Shown here: piece after piece, positions 1 through 8,435 of the stretch
Numbering within the stretch: the first letter of the stretch is position 1
Layout of the letters: each line of letters begins with the position of its first letter
Source: GCA-016699445 sp964555055
Lineage (GTDB): Bacteria; UBA10199; JACPAL01; GCA-016699445
Direction of reading: 5' to 3'
NCBI GenBank assembly: GCA_964555055.1
Contig: CAZKQW010000009.1
Span: 62,001-126,000 of the forward strand
DNA length: 64,000 nt
Position numbers and translations under genes: made by a program
The notes under the pieces: generated by a model
Told to the model about the DNA's origin: nothing
What the model saw: the letters and a program-made list of their open reading frames with translations, nothing else
Database searches by the model: none

Positions 1-807
1 TTCGGGGGATGAAGGCGGATGGCCCGAATGCCGCGACATTGAGACCCTCACCTCGGTGCTCTTACGCGGCGCCTCAGAGGCGGTTTGGGAAAAATTCGAG
101 ATTTTAAAGGACGGTAGAGACGGTGTGGAAATGGTCGCGAGTGAGGCTTGGGAGACTTGCCAGGCCAACGACTCGTCCAGGCTTATGTCGTCCACGGACT
201 CCACATCATTCATGCCTTCCATGTCATCCATCTCCTCAGCGCTTTCGAAGACTGTCGGTGCCCGTGGCTTCGTCTCCTCAAGAGGCCCGAAGGCTTGAGC
301 GCGCGGATGGAAGACTTCTGGATCCTCGGGTTGGGAGGCTCGTTGAGGAGCGACAAAAGACGAGGGCTTTTCGAATTCCTCGAATGTTTGCGGTTTTCCT
401 GGGGAAGGCTGTATTTTTATTTCAGCGAGGCTTTCGACGGGCGACTCGGCGGGTGCTGTATGAGAGGTGGCGTTTTGCCTTTGAGCTTGGACCATTTGTT
501 CCAAGGATTCCCGGAGGCGGGTAATTTCCTCTTTGATGGGCGAAATCTGTCGCTCCGCCATCTTCTCTGTGAGTTGGCTGACGATCCTCATCGTTTGCCC
601 GGTGGTGGAGACGGGAGCCGCGTTTTCGGAGGGCTTGCTCGGGAGGTCGATCGCGGCCGTGACTTCCAAGCCGGAGTCGCGGTTCCACCATTTATCGGAG
701 AGCATGGTCTTCTTGGTCGAAAGGATGACCGCCTCGGGACCGAGATCCCTTTTGATGCGTTCGATAGCCTCGGCCAACGAGGAAACGAGATAGGTTTTAA
801 TCTTCAT
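1..807 (-). CDS. flhF: FlhF, flagellar SRP-type GTPase (N-terminal part, cut by window edge)
   Basis: The open frame begins at an ATG whose complement ends at 807, behind a good ribosome-binding site (GGAAGGAGAA), and stays open to base 1, giving 269 codons without the GTPase core. The start reads MKIKTYLVSSLAEAIERIKR and continues DLGPEAVILSTKK, the typical FlhF opening in which the protein folds over and the GPxAxILST motif is conserved. Then comes a long low-complexity linker rich in Glu, Pro and Ser, as in the FlhF B domain; the NG GTPase domain should lie beyond the window. FlhF sets the place and number of polar flagella. It follows flhA by 48 bp and is surely co-transcribed. FlhG/FleN would be expected next, outside the window. 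Confidence 0.93.
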   Translation of the reverse strand, partial: MKIKTYLVSSLAEAIERIKRDLGPEAVILSTKKTMLSDKWWNRDSGLEVTAAIDLPSKPSENAAPVSTTGQTMRIVSQLTEKMAERQISPIKEEITRLRESLEQMVQAQRQNATSHTAPAESPVESLAEIKIQPSPGKPQTFEEFEKPSSFVAPQRASQPEDPEVFHPRAQAFGPLEETKPRAPTVFESAEEMDDMEGMNDVESVDDISLDESLAWQVSQASLATISTPSLPSFKISNFSQTASEAPRKSTEVRVSMSRHSGHPPSSPE

Positions 808-855
808 GCCGATTCTCCTTCCATCGATAAGCGTGTATTAGGGATTTTCGTGTAT

Positions 856-2967
856 TCATGAGGGTTCTCCGATGAGACCGATGGGTTTGACGGGAACGAA
901 GCCCGCGACTTCCGCGTGAGCCAGGACGGACAAGTCGGGGAGGAATTTCTCCACCAATTTTTGTAAGTGAGGACGCAATTGCTGGGACGTCAGCAAGACC
1001 GGTGAGGTATTGTTGGCGACGTGCCTCTTCGTCTCTTGGCCCAGTTGTTCGACTAAGATCTTGGCGAGATTGGGATCGAGCGAGAGTTGGGGGCCGGTTT
1101 GAGTGTTTCCGATCGACTTGATGAGCTTCTCCTCCAAAGGTCGCGCAAGCGTGATGGCGTAGAGGTTTTTATCCGGGGATAAGTGTTTTTGGGAAATATT
1201 CCTGCCGAGAGACATCCGCACGTATTCGGTGAGTTCTCCGACATCTTTGGTGCGCGGCGCATGATCGGAAAGGGATTCCAATATTGTCAAAAGGTCGCGG
1301 ATCGAGATTTGTTCCCGGAGCAGGTTTTGAAGGACTTTATTGACGACTCCGAAAGGCAGCATTTCCGGAATGAGATCGCCTACGACCTTAGGGTGCGTGA
1401 CCTTGAGTTGGTCGAGAAGCTTGGAAAGTTCCTGGCGATTGAGGAACTCGTGTAGGTTCTTTTTGATCAACTCGGACAAATGGGTGGCCATGACGCTCGG
1501 CAGGTCCACCACCGTGTACCCGCCGACAATCGCCGCCTCTTTTTGAGAGTCCGGTATCCAAAGAGCGGGGAGTCCGAAAGTGGGATCCTTGGTGGGGATT
1601 CCGTCGATCGGCTTGGTTACGTTGCCCGGATCTAGGGCCAGGTGATGATTGGGAAGTATTTCCCCTTGTCCGATGACGGCGCCTTTCAAATAAATCCGAT
1701 ATTCGGTAGGTCGCAGCTTAAGGTTATCGCGGATGTGGACCGGCGGGACGATAAGGCCCATGTCGCCAGCGATTTGTTTTCGTATGCCGACGATGCGGGC
1801 CGGTAATTCACCGCCCGACTTCTGATCGACGATGGGGACTAGGTCATAACCCACCTCGACCTCCAGGAGGTCTAGAGGAGGGACGGTATTGGCTTGTTCG
1901 ATGGGAGTTTCTTTCGGAGCGTCGGATTCCAATACGGCTTCCCGTTTCTTTTTCAGCTCGAGCTCTCGGATTCGGTAACTCGAAAATCCCGCGAGTGCTC
2001 CGAAAAGGAGAAAGGGGAGATGGGGCAATCCAGGGATCAAGCCGATCACGGTGAGGATGATCGATCCCATGAGCATCGGTCTCCAACCTCCGAAAGCCTG
2101 GGCCGATATTTCCTCGGAGAGCCTCTCTTTTTTCGAGACCTTCGTCACGATAAGGCCGGCTGCCGTCGATACGATGAGGGATGGGATTTGGCTCACGAGA
2201 CCGTCGCCGATCGACAGAATGGTGTATATCTTCGCGGCTTGGACTAGGGGTAATCCTTCCTGGACCACGCCGATAATGAAACCTCCGACGATATTGACCA
2301 CAGTGATCAAGATGCCGGCGATAGCGTCGCCGCGGACGAATTTCGAGGCACCGTCCATGGAGCCGTAAAAATCAGCCTCTTTTTGTAGTTCCTCCCGCCG
2401 TCTTAAGGCCTCCTTATCGTTGATGATGCCGGCATTGAGATCGGCGTCGATGGCCAACTGCTTTCCGGGCATGGCGTCCAAAGTAAAACGAGCGGCGACT
2501 TCAGCGATGCGGCCCGCACCCTTCGTGATGACGACGAAATTAATGACGATGAGGATGATGAAGACGATCATGCCAACGACATAATTTCCCCCGATGATGG
2601 AATAACCGAAAGCTCGGATGACTTCTCCGGCCGCTTGTTCCCCTTGCTCCCCGTTCAAAAGAATGAGGCGGGTACTGGCGATGTTGAGGGTCAACCGCAA
2701 GAGGGTGGCGAAAAGGAGCAGGGTTGGAAATGCCGAGAATTCAAGAGGCCTTTGGGAGTAAAAGGCAATCAAGAGCATCATCAGTGAAAGTGTCATGGAA
2801 AAGACCAGGAAAATATCCAAAAGCAAAGCGGGTAAAGGGATAACCATCAGCATTACAATGCTTGCCAAGGCGAGGATGAGGATGAAATCCGTGCTCTCCT
2901 TACGGAGGGCCGTCCAACCGCCTTCATCCCAGACTCCGGCTTTAGCGCTGATGTTATCCGATGCCAT
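856..2967 (-). CDS. flhA: FlhA, flagellar type III export gate protein
   Basis: At 703 residues this is the usual length for FlhA. The first third carries eight hydrophobic segments, including LILALASIVMLMVIPLPALL and the conserved cytoplasmic loop with GKQLAIDADLNAG, found in all FlhA/InvA/LcrV-type gate proteins. The last 350 residues form the cytosolic ring domain that receives substrate-chaperone complexes (FliS-FliC, FlgN-FlgK) and ends in a typical flexible tail. The gene overlaps flhB by 14 bp and is followed by flhF, so flhB-flhA-flhF are one transcript. FlhA couples proton motive force to export of rod, hook and filament subunits. Nothing in the sequence looks broken. Confidence 0.98.
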   Translation of the reverse strand: MASDNISAKAGVWDEGGWTALRKESTDFILILALASIVMLMVIPLPALLLDIFLVFSMTLSLMMLLIAFYSQRPLEFSAFPTLLLFATLLRLTLNIASTRLILLNGEQGEQAAGEVIRAFGYSIIGGNYVVGMIVFIILIVINFVVITKGAGRIAEVAARFTLDAMPGKQLAIDADLNAGIINDKEALRRREELQKEADFYGSMDGASKFVRGDAIAGILITVVNIVGGFIIGVVQEGLPLVQAAKIYTILSIGDGLVSQIPSLIVSTAAGLIVTKVSKKERLSEEISAQAFGGWRPMLMGSIILTVIGLIPGLPHLPFLLFGALAGFSSYRIRELELKKKREAVLESDAPKETPIEQANTVPPLDLLEVEVGYDLVPIVDQKSGGELPARIVGIRKQIAGDMGLIVPPVHIRDNLKLRPTEYRIYLKGAVIGQGEILPNHHLALDPGNVTKPIDGIPTKDPTFGLPALWIPDSQKEAAIVGGYTVVDLPSVMATHLSELIKKNLHEFLNRQELSKLLDQLKVTHPKVVGDLIPEMLPFGVVNKVLQNLLREQISIRDLLTILESLSDHAPRTKDVGELTEYVRMSLGRNISQKHLSPDKNLYAITLARPLEEKLIKSIGNTQTGPQLSLDPNLAKILVEQLGQETKRHVANNTSPVLLTSQQLRPHLQKLVEKFLPDLSVLAHAEVAGFVPVKPIGLIGEPS

Positions 2968-4039
2968 GATGATCTTTCCTTAGCCCATCCCTGCGACGGT
3001 ACATTTGGAAGACGAAAGCCAAGACTTTAGCGACTCCCTCGTAGCACTCTTCGGGGATAAACTTGCCTACCTTGACCTTACGATACAAAGCGCGGGCCAA
3101 TTCGGGGTATTCGTAGATGGGCACGTTGTGCTGCCCGGCGACTTCACGGATGATGGCGGCCAGGTAATCGGCTCCTTTGGCGACAACCCTCGGCGTCGTA
3201 TCGATGCCGCGGCGGTAACGCACCGCGACGGCGAAATGGGTGGGATTTGTGATGATGACGGTGGCTTTAGGAACTTCCTTTTGGATATTCCGCTTAGCGC
3301 GTTCTTTCTGGACCTGACGGACTTTGCTGCGGATGTGCTCCGGGAGCTGCATATCCTTCATGTCGTCTTTGACCTCCTGGCGGGTCATCATCATTTTCTT
3401 TCGAATCTTGAACCATTGGTAGGTGTAATCGCCGACGGCGATGACGGTGAGGAATAGTGAGGTCTTCACGATGATCGGCGTCAGGAGTTTCAAGGTCCAT
3501 GAAGCCGCCATGCCCAAGGGGAGGGCAGAAATCCCGACGATATTGTTCCACTGTCCCTTCATTTCCTGATAGGCGATGTAACCAATGACCGATACCTTGA
3601 GAAAATTCTTGATGAAGAGGATCAGGGACTGGGTGGATAAGAATCGTTGGAGGCCTTTGAGGGGATTGATAGAGTCGAATTGGGGATTGAGTTTCGACGT
3701 ATGCGCGTCAAAGCCCACTTGGGCAATGTTAGTAAAAACGCTGATGATCATCAGCGTCAGAGTGACGATGAGTAGGCGGCCGATGACGGGTTCGACGAAC
3801 AAATGCATCCAATGAAAAACTTGCGACATGAAGTTGCCTTTAGAGAAGTTGAAAGCTTGTCCCATACCCTCCGTCATAAGCCGGGATAGAGCCGGTGAGA
3901 TCCAGGAAATCACGCCCATGGCGCCGATCAGGGTAGTGAGCGTCGAGATTTCCTGGCTTCTGGGAATGTTCCCTTGCTCGCGGAATTGCTCCTCGCGTCT
4001 ACCGGTAGGTTCTTCTGTTTTCTCTCCGTCTTCCGCCAT
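2954..4039 (-). CDS. flhB: FlhB, export gate substrate-specificity switch
   Basis: This protein of 361 residues opens with the standard FlhB start (MAEDGEKTEEPTGRR), has four membrane segments between about residues 30 and 210, and then a cytoplasmic domain. The autocleavage site NPTH is intact at residues 265-268 (N265|P266), followed by FAVAVRY. Cleavage there, triggered by the hook-length protein FliK, switches export from rod/hook proteins to filament proteins. The gene lies 3 bp after fliR and overlaps the start of flhA, consistent with tight translational coupling. Confidence 0.98.
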   Translation of the reverse strand: MAEDGEKTEEPTGRREEQFREQGNIPRSQEISTLTTLIGAMGVISWISPALSRLMTEGMGQAFNFSKGNFMSQVFHWMHLFVEPVIGRLLIVTLTLMIISVFTNIAQVGFDAHTSKLNPQFDSINPLKGLQRFLSTQSLILFIKNFLKVSVIGYIAYQEMKGQWNNIVGISALPLGMAASWTLKLLTPIIVKTSLFLTVIAVGDYTYQWFKIRKKMMMTRQEVKDDMKDMQLPEHIRSKVRQVQKERAKRNIQKEVPKATVIITNPTHFAVAVRYRRGIDTTPRVVAKGADYLAAIIREVAGQHNVPIYEYPELARALYRKVKVGKFIPEECYEGVAKVLAFVFQMYRRRDGLRKDHHGIG

Positions 4040-4042
4040 AGA

Positions 4043-4804
4043 TCACCAGAGGCCGAAGCCTCGATTTCTGAGTATTTGCAGGTAGGATTGCACGGTCGGG
4101 AAGAGTCGCGACCAGTTCATGATGATTAAAGCCATGCCGGCCAATAAGTTCACGACGAACGATAGGTTGAAGAAGATATTTAATTGGGGAGCCGTCTTGG
4201 CGATGACACCCATGATGATGTGGAAGACCAGCATCGCGATCATGACGGGAAAAGACATTCGAATGCCCGTTTCCATGGCGAGCCGGAGGAATAAGAGGAT
4301 GCGCCCCATGAAGGCGGAAAAATTCCAGTCCATGAGCCCCATCGGGATCTGGTCATAGCTTTTATAGAGGGTCCAAATGATCTCGTGGTGGAGGTTCGAC
4401 GCGAAGACGTAAATGACCATGAGCACGATACTGAGTTGGGAGAGGATGGAAGCTTGGGAATTATTGGTCGGGTCGATGACGTTGGCCATGTTGAAGCCGA
4501 TTTGGAGGCCGATGAGTTCCATGGCCAGCGATCCGACGAGGAAGGCTAGCCTCATGCTGAAGCCTATCAGAAAGCCCAATCCGATTTCTTTGATGATCAG
4601 AAGGAGGAGGATGGATGGCTGATCCCAAAGGGCCGGATCGATCGGCGGCACGTGATGCGAAATCGCGAAACCTATGCCGACAGCCAATAGGACGCGGATT
4701 TGGGTCGGGATTGAAGCGAGGCTGAAAATTGGGCTGGAAACGAGGAAGCCTCCGAATCTCAGCGAACCCAACGCCACGTTCAGAAATTGAAGTATCCATT
4801 CCAC
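4043..4804 (-). CDS. fliR: FliR, export gate membrane protein
   Basis: A 253-residue hydrophobic protein starting at GTG three bases after the fliQ stop. It has at least five predicted membrane helices and the conserved FliR segments MELIGLQIGFNMANVIDP and LNIFFNLSFVVNLLAGMALI. FliR completes the FliP5Q4R1 core of the flagellar export gate at the centre of the MS-ring. Order fliP-fliQ-fliR-flhB-flhA is the common one. The GTG start is chosen because the next in-frame start would remove the first helix. Confidence 0.96.
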   Translation of the reverse strand: MEWILQFLNVALGSLRFGGFLVSSPIFSLASIPTQIRVLLAVGIGFAISHHVPPIDPALWDQPSILLLLIIKEIGLGFLIGFSMRLAFLVGSLAMELIGLQIGFNMANVIDPTNNSQASILSQLSIVLMVIYVFASNLHHEIIWTLYKSYDQIPMGLMDWNFSAFMGRILLFLRLAMETGIRMSFPVMIAMLVFHIIMGVIAKTAPQLNIFFNLSFVVNLLAGMALIIMNWSRLFPTVQSYLQILRNRGFGLW

Positions 4805-4807
4805 GGG

Positions 4808-5083
4808 TCACCCTCGCCCCAAGATTTCCGGGAAATGACCCAGGAGGTTCGTGGCGTAGGCCATGAGCTGTCGGATCATCCAAGCGCCCGTCACCAACAA
4901 GGTCAAACCGATGGCGATGATTTTTGGGACGAAGGTGATCGTCATTTCCTGGAGCTGCATGATGGCCTGCACGAGGCTGATGACGATGCCGACCACGAAG
5001 CCGACGATCATGATCGGAGCCACCACGAGAAGCGTCGTCATCAAACTCTGTCGCGCCAAATCCATCACGAAGTTCACGGTCAT
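4808..5083 (-). CDS. fliQ: FliQ, export gate membrane protein
   Basis: The start chosen is the ATG at 5083 (MTVNFVMDLARQSLMTTLLV), which overlaps the fliP stop in an ATGA arrangement and gives 91 residues, matching the family length of about 90. A longer frame starting at 5122 would add 13 residues lying entirely inside fliP and is less likely. Two membrane hairpin helices are evident, with the conserved VGIVISLVQAIMQLQEMT stretch between them. FliQ is part of the FliPQR export pore. Confidence 0.96.
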   Translation of the reverse strand: MTVNFVMDLARQSLMTTLLVVAPIMIVGFVVGIVISLVQAIMQLQEMTITFVPKIIAIGLTLLVTGAWMIRQLMAYATNLLGHFPEILGRG

Positions 5084-5862
5084 TGGAAGCTCCGGATGAG
5101 GGACGTGATCACGAGGTTCCACCCGTCTATCAAGACGAAGAGCATCAGTTTAAAAGGCAGGGAAATGACGACGGGGGGCAGGACCATCATGCCCATGGTC
5201 AGGAGGATCATCGAAACCACCATGTCGATGAGGATAAAAGGCAGGTAGATTAGGAAGCCGATTTCAAAGGATGTCTTGAGCTCGCTCAAGATAAAGGCCG
5301 GCACGATCGTGAAGATCGACAAGGATTCGATGTTCGTCGGTTTTTCGTTGGCCAATTTCAACATGAGCTCGAGGTCGGACTTGTTCGTTTGGGCGAACAT
5401 GAAGCTTTTTAGGGGCATGCTGGCCTTTTCTATGGCGACTTCCTGGGATATTTTTTCCTCCATGAAGGGGCCCAAGGCATTCTTGTGTATGTCCTTGATG
5501 ACGGGCGACATGAGGAAAATGGTCAAGAAGAAGGCGAGGCCAACGAGGACTTGGTTGGGAGGCGATTGGGAAACTCCAATCGCTTGCCTCAGGAAAGAGA
5601 GCACGATGATGATCCGCGTGAAGGAAGTCATCGTCAAAACGATGGCCGGTCCGACGGAAATCAACGTCAGGAAGATAAATATCTTCATCGCGGCGGCCAT
5701 TTGGTTTTCATCGCCCATGGACAGCGTGAGCGAGGGATTTTTAGAGGCGGCGGACGCGACGGTTGATGCGGCCAAGGATGCCAATGAGACCGATGAGATG
5801 AAGAGCGAGCTCAGCGCACGACAAGATCGTCTAGACCATTTTTTGGAAATGATCGCGCCCAT
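5080..5862 (-). CDS. fliP: FliP, export gate membrane protein with signal peptide
   Basis: 260 residues. The N-terminus has a positively charged start followed by a hydrophobic stretch and an Ala/Ser-rich cleavage region near residue 38, fitting FliP, which is one of the few export-gate proteins with a cleavable signal peptide. The core shows family motifs MTSFTRIIIVLSFLRQAIG and PPNQVLVGLAFFLTIFLMSP. The start overlaps the 3' end of fliO by about 32 bp and the stop overlaps fliQ by 4 bp. FliP forms the pentameric ring of the export gate. Confidence 0.97.
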   Translation of the reverse strand: MGAIISKKWSRRSCRALSSLFISSVSLASLAASTVASAASKNPSLTLSMGDENQMAAAMKIFIFLTLISVGPAIVLTMTSFTRIIIVLSFLRQAIGVSQSPPNQVLVGLAFFLTIFLMSPVIKDIHKNALGPFMEEKISQEVAIEKASMPLKSFMFAQTNKSDLELMLKLANEKPTNIESLSIFTIVPAFILSELKTSFEIGFLIYLPFILIDMVVSMILLTMGMMVLPPVVISLPFKLMLFVLIDGWNLVITSLIRSFQ

Positions 5863-6973
5863 AAGCCCTTTCGTGGTTCCCGGCCTGATTCTGCTGGTTG
5901 AAGGATTTCATCGAGCGCATGACGGAGCGGATTTTTTCGGAGACGTTGCCGGAGACCGGCTCTCCGGTTTCGCGTCTTTGGGAAAAAGCGGCCATTTGTT
6001 CGCGCACTTTTTCCCTCAAGGAAGCGATGTGGGCTTGGTCGGACTGGTAGCGTTCGAAAGCCTCCAGTTTTTTCCGGAACTCGTTCTCGGAGAACTGGTT
6101 TTGAGGAGCGTTGGCGACCACTTTAGCGACCTCATCCTCGGGATCGAAAAGCGGGCTGACATTGACCTCGGCGGCGACCGGAGTGGGAGTCGGTGGTGGT
6201 GCGGAAACGACAGCGGCGACCTCCGTTTTAACGGGCTTTTCTCTTACCTCCGTCGACGTGGGAATCGCGTAGAGGAGGTTCATATTTTGCCCCGAAACTC
6301 CGATCACCAGTTTGTGGCCCTCCACGAGAATGACCATGATCTGTTGTTTGAGACCTAGCGTCATGCTTTGAAGGATCTGGATGGAGGACGCATAGGTCGT
6401 ATTGAGCTTCGCGGGAGCCAAAGCCAAAGGCAGGTATTTTTTCGCGGCGGCCGCTGCGACTCCGATGAGAGAGAGGACGAAAGCCAAGGAAAGAGCGGTC
6501 TTCATCCAAGGCATAGAATGCGATGCGGGCTTTGCTTTGTTCTGGGTCCTAGGTTTAGCGGAGACATCCTCGAAAGCATCCGTGTTTTCGGCGTCTTCGT
6601 CCAAGGCCGCGTATTTCGCGGCGATGGGGGCCTCGGCGGCTTGGGAATTTTCCCTTGCGACCGCTTCTTCATCGGCCCTTGTGTCTTTGGCCGATTTGGA
6701 AGGTTCTTGATCGTCGAGATTTTCCACGGCCTCTTTCATGATGGAGCGGGCCTTGACTTGTTTATCGTGGAGATCCTTCGCCATGAGTTCGATCAATTGG
6801 CTGGGCTCGGAGGAGTCCAATTCCTGCACTTTGCCCCGTTGGATCTTGACCTTAGGCGTTTCCGAAATCGCCGGCTTCGAGGCCGTCAGCGCGGTCAATG
6901 CGAGGAATCCGGCTGAGAGCAAGAAGGCGCTCAGAAATAGGATCTTAAGGGTCGAGACGATGAATTTTTTCAT
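5831..6973 (-). CDS. fliO: FliO-like export gate assembly protein, unusually long
   Basis: At 380 residues it is much longer than typical FliO (about 100-150). An N-terminal hydrophobic segment (residues 7-28) could be a signal peptide or membrane anchor. An acidic, low-complexity region of about 130 residues follows, then a second membrane helix near 165-187 (MKTALSLAFVLSLIGVAAAA). After it comes the recognisable FliO core, LKQQIMVILVEGHKLVIGVS followed by GQNMNLLYAI, and a 120-residue charged tail. FliO stabilises FliP during assembly. Position between fliN and fliP supports the call. The two added regions are unusual; the fold of the N-terminal part is unknown. Confidence 0.87.
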   Translation of the reverse strand: MKKFIVSTLKILFLSAFLLSAGFLALTALTASKPAISETPKVKIQRGKVQELDSSEPSQLIELMAKDLHDKQVKARSIMKEAVENLDDQEPSKSAKDTRADEEAVARENSQAAEAPIAAKYAALDEDAENTDAFEDVSAKPRTQNKAKPASHSMPWMKTALSLAFVLSLIGVAAAAAKKYLPLALAPAKLNTTYASSIQILQSMTLGLKQQIMVILVEGHKLVIGVSGQNMNLLYAIPTSTEVREKPVKTEVAAVVSAPPPTPTPVAAEVNVSPLFDPEDEVAKVVANAPQNQFSENEFRKKLEAFERYQSDQAHIASLREKVREQMAAFSQRRETGEPVSGNVSEKIRSVMRSMKSFNQQNQAGNHERAYGRDHFQKMV

Positions 6974-6988
6974 AAAAGCCTTTCCTTT

Positions 6989-7288
6989 TTAATGCCTGAA
7001 AACGTTGGTCACTTTGATCCCCAGTTGTCCTCCCGCTTCCACGACTTCTCCTTCGGCGATGGGTTTTTGCTGGAGCATGATGACGAAAGGATCCCCCACT
7101 TTTTGGTTCAAGGGGATCACGGAGCCTTTACCGCACTTCATGATGTCGGAAATCGTGAGAGTCGCTTCTCCCAAATGCACTTGAAGGGTCAGAGGCACGT
7201 CCTTAAGCAGCGAGAAATCCTCGGGCGGTAGGGACGACGCGGTATTGGTGGTCGTGCCGGCGGGAGGCGTCTCGGGCGTCTCAGGCAT
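6989..7288 (-). CDS. fliN: FliN, flagellar motor switch protein
   Basis: 99 residues with the standard SpoA/FliN domain: VPLTLQVHLGEATLTISDI, GSVIPLNQKVGDPF and a C-terminal AEGEVVEAGGQLGIKVTNV. FliN makes most of the cytoplasmic C-ring with FliM and docks FliH-FliI-substrate complexes. The start overlaps the fliM stop by 8 bp. The N-terminus has a short Pro/Thr-rich lead of about 20 residues. Confidence 0.97.
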   Translation of the reverse strand: MPETPETPPAGTTTNTASSLPPEDFSLLKDVPLTLQVHLGEATLTISDIMKCGKGSVIPLNQKVGDPFVIMLQQKPIAEGEVVEAGGQLGIKVTNVFRH

Positions 7289-8255
7289 GAGCGGCCTCCT
7301 TGAGTATCTGATTCACTTTTACGGCTCGTTTCCCTTCGAGGCTGCCGACGGATACTTGATAGGTGAGCTGGTCGGCGACGAAGACAGGATGGCCTTCCGG
7401 AGAAAGATGGAGATTGAAGGTGTCTCCCACTTCGAGGTTGAGGACTTTTTGCAGGGGAACGGTGATGGCTCCGAGTTCGGCGCGCACCGGAATCAACGTG
7501 TCGTTGATGGCGTTCCAAACGGCTTCGGCCCACAGTCGGTCCTTACCGGCGTCTTCGCCCTTGGATTCGTCGTCCGAGACGGCGAGGGATTTGAGGAAAT
7601 CCTTGGGCAAGACGAGTACCCATTGCCCTTCGATGTCCTTCCATTGGAGCTTGAAAGTCGCTTTGACGCAGTCGAAGTTCCAACGGATGCGGTTGACGTG
7701 TTCCGGATCCGTGAGCACGTGTCGGGCGGAAAAATTCACGTTTCCGAAATGCTGCCAACCCACCCGTAGATGCTCGTAAAAAGGCTGTAGGAATCTATTC
7801 AAATAGGTTTCTTCAAGGGACGTGAGAGCGCCCTTTTTCACAAAAGCCCGGTTGCTGCCGAAGAGGCTGTTGAAATAACTGAAGAAGAAAGCGCGGGGAA
7901 TCAAATGAATGCCCTGCACGCCCATTTCGGGTGTGTCCCAAAATAGCACGAGGTCCTCTTCGGTGGAGACGGAAGCGATCAGATCCTTGCCCGGGACCAT
8001 TTCATGACCCGTACATTCGCAACGAAAGTTTTCTTTCGTGACTCGAGTGACGTGTTTTTCGATTTGTAGAGCGACCCCGGCATGCAGGTTCATGACTTTC
8101 TGGAATTGGCTGTCTTGGGAAGAAGAAGCGCTGGAAAAACTGAACGCGTTCGTCGGTCCTGTCCATAATCCGGTGGTCGGCTGTCCCGCCGCCGATCCTT
8201 GGCTCTCGACGATCGACTTCAGGTCTTCCGGGCTTAAAAGGGAATCATCGGCCAT
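7281..8255 (-). CDS. fliM: FliM, flagellar motor switch protein
   Basis: The start is set at the ATG at 8255 (MADDSLLSPEDLKSIVESQG), giving 324 residues. This places the LSPEDLKSIVES motif, the CheY-P docking peptide of FliM, right at the N-terminus. A longer frame begins at TTG 8273, but that codon lies inside a perfect sigma-54 promoter (8270-8284) and cannot be the start if that promoter is used. The middle CheC-like domain and the C-terminal SpoA domain follow. FliM links FliG to FliN in the C-ring. The gene is separated from fliL by an insertion and seems to have its own promoter. Confidence 0.96.
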   Translation of the reverse strand: MADDSLLSPEDLKSIVESQGSAAGQPTTGLWTGPTNAFSFSSASSSQDSQFQKVMNLHAGVALQIEKHVTRVTKENFRCECTGHEMVPGKDLIASVSTEEDLVLFWDTPEMGVQGIHLIPRAFFFSYFNSLFGSNRAFVKKGALTSLEETYLNRFLQPFYEHLRVGWQHFGNVNFSARHVLTDPEHVNRIRWNFDCVKATFKLQWKDIEGQWVLVLPKDFLKSLAVSDDESKGEDAGKDRLWAEAVWNAINDTLIPVRAELGAITVPLQKVLNLEVGDTFNLHLSPEGHPVFVADQLTYQVSVGSLEGKRAVKVNQILKEAAHA

Positions 8256-8269
8256 GCAAAATGACAAAA

Positions 8270-8284
8270 GCAAGGCCAGTGCCA
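8270..8284 (-). promoter_or_regulatory. sigma-54 promoter of fliM
   Basis: On the minus strand the sequence reads TGGCAC-TGGCC-TTGC-T, a perfect match to the sigma-54 -24/-12 consensus (TGGCAC-N5-TTGC). The -12 C is at 8270, so transcription should start near 8258, only about 3 bases before the fliM ATG at 8255. No ribosome-binding site fits in such a leader, so the message may be nearly leaderless. It probably drives fliM through flhF. Confidence 0.8.
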
Positions 8285-8435
8285 GGCTAAATAGGCAATT
8301 TTTGCCAGGTTTTAGAGAAATTCCGGAATTTTTTCCGGTTAAATCCGGTTGGATAGCCCGAAAGAAGCTTTCCGAAAAATAATCCGAAACTATTTTCCAG
8401 GTGTGCCGATGCTTTGGGGAGAACCAGGAGATCCC

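Noticed and set aside
8256..8273. TTG start at 8273 giving a longer FliM
   Set aside because: The codon lies inside the -12 region of a perfect sigma-54 promoter, has no ribosome-binding site and would push the CheY-docking motif away from the N-terminus.
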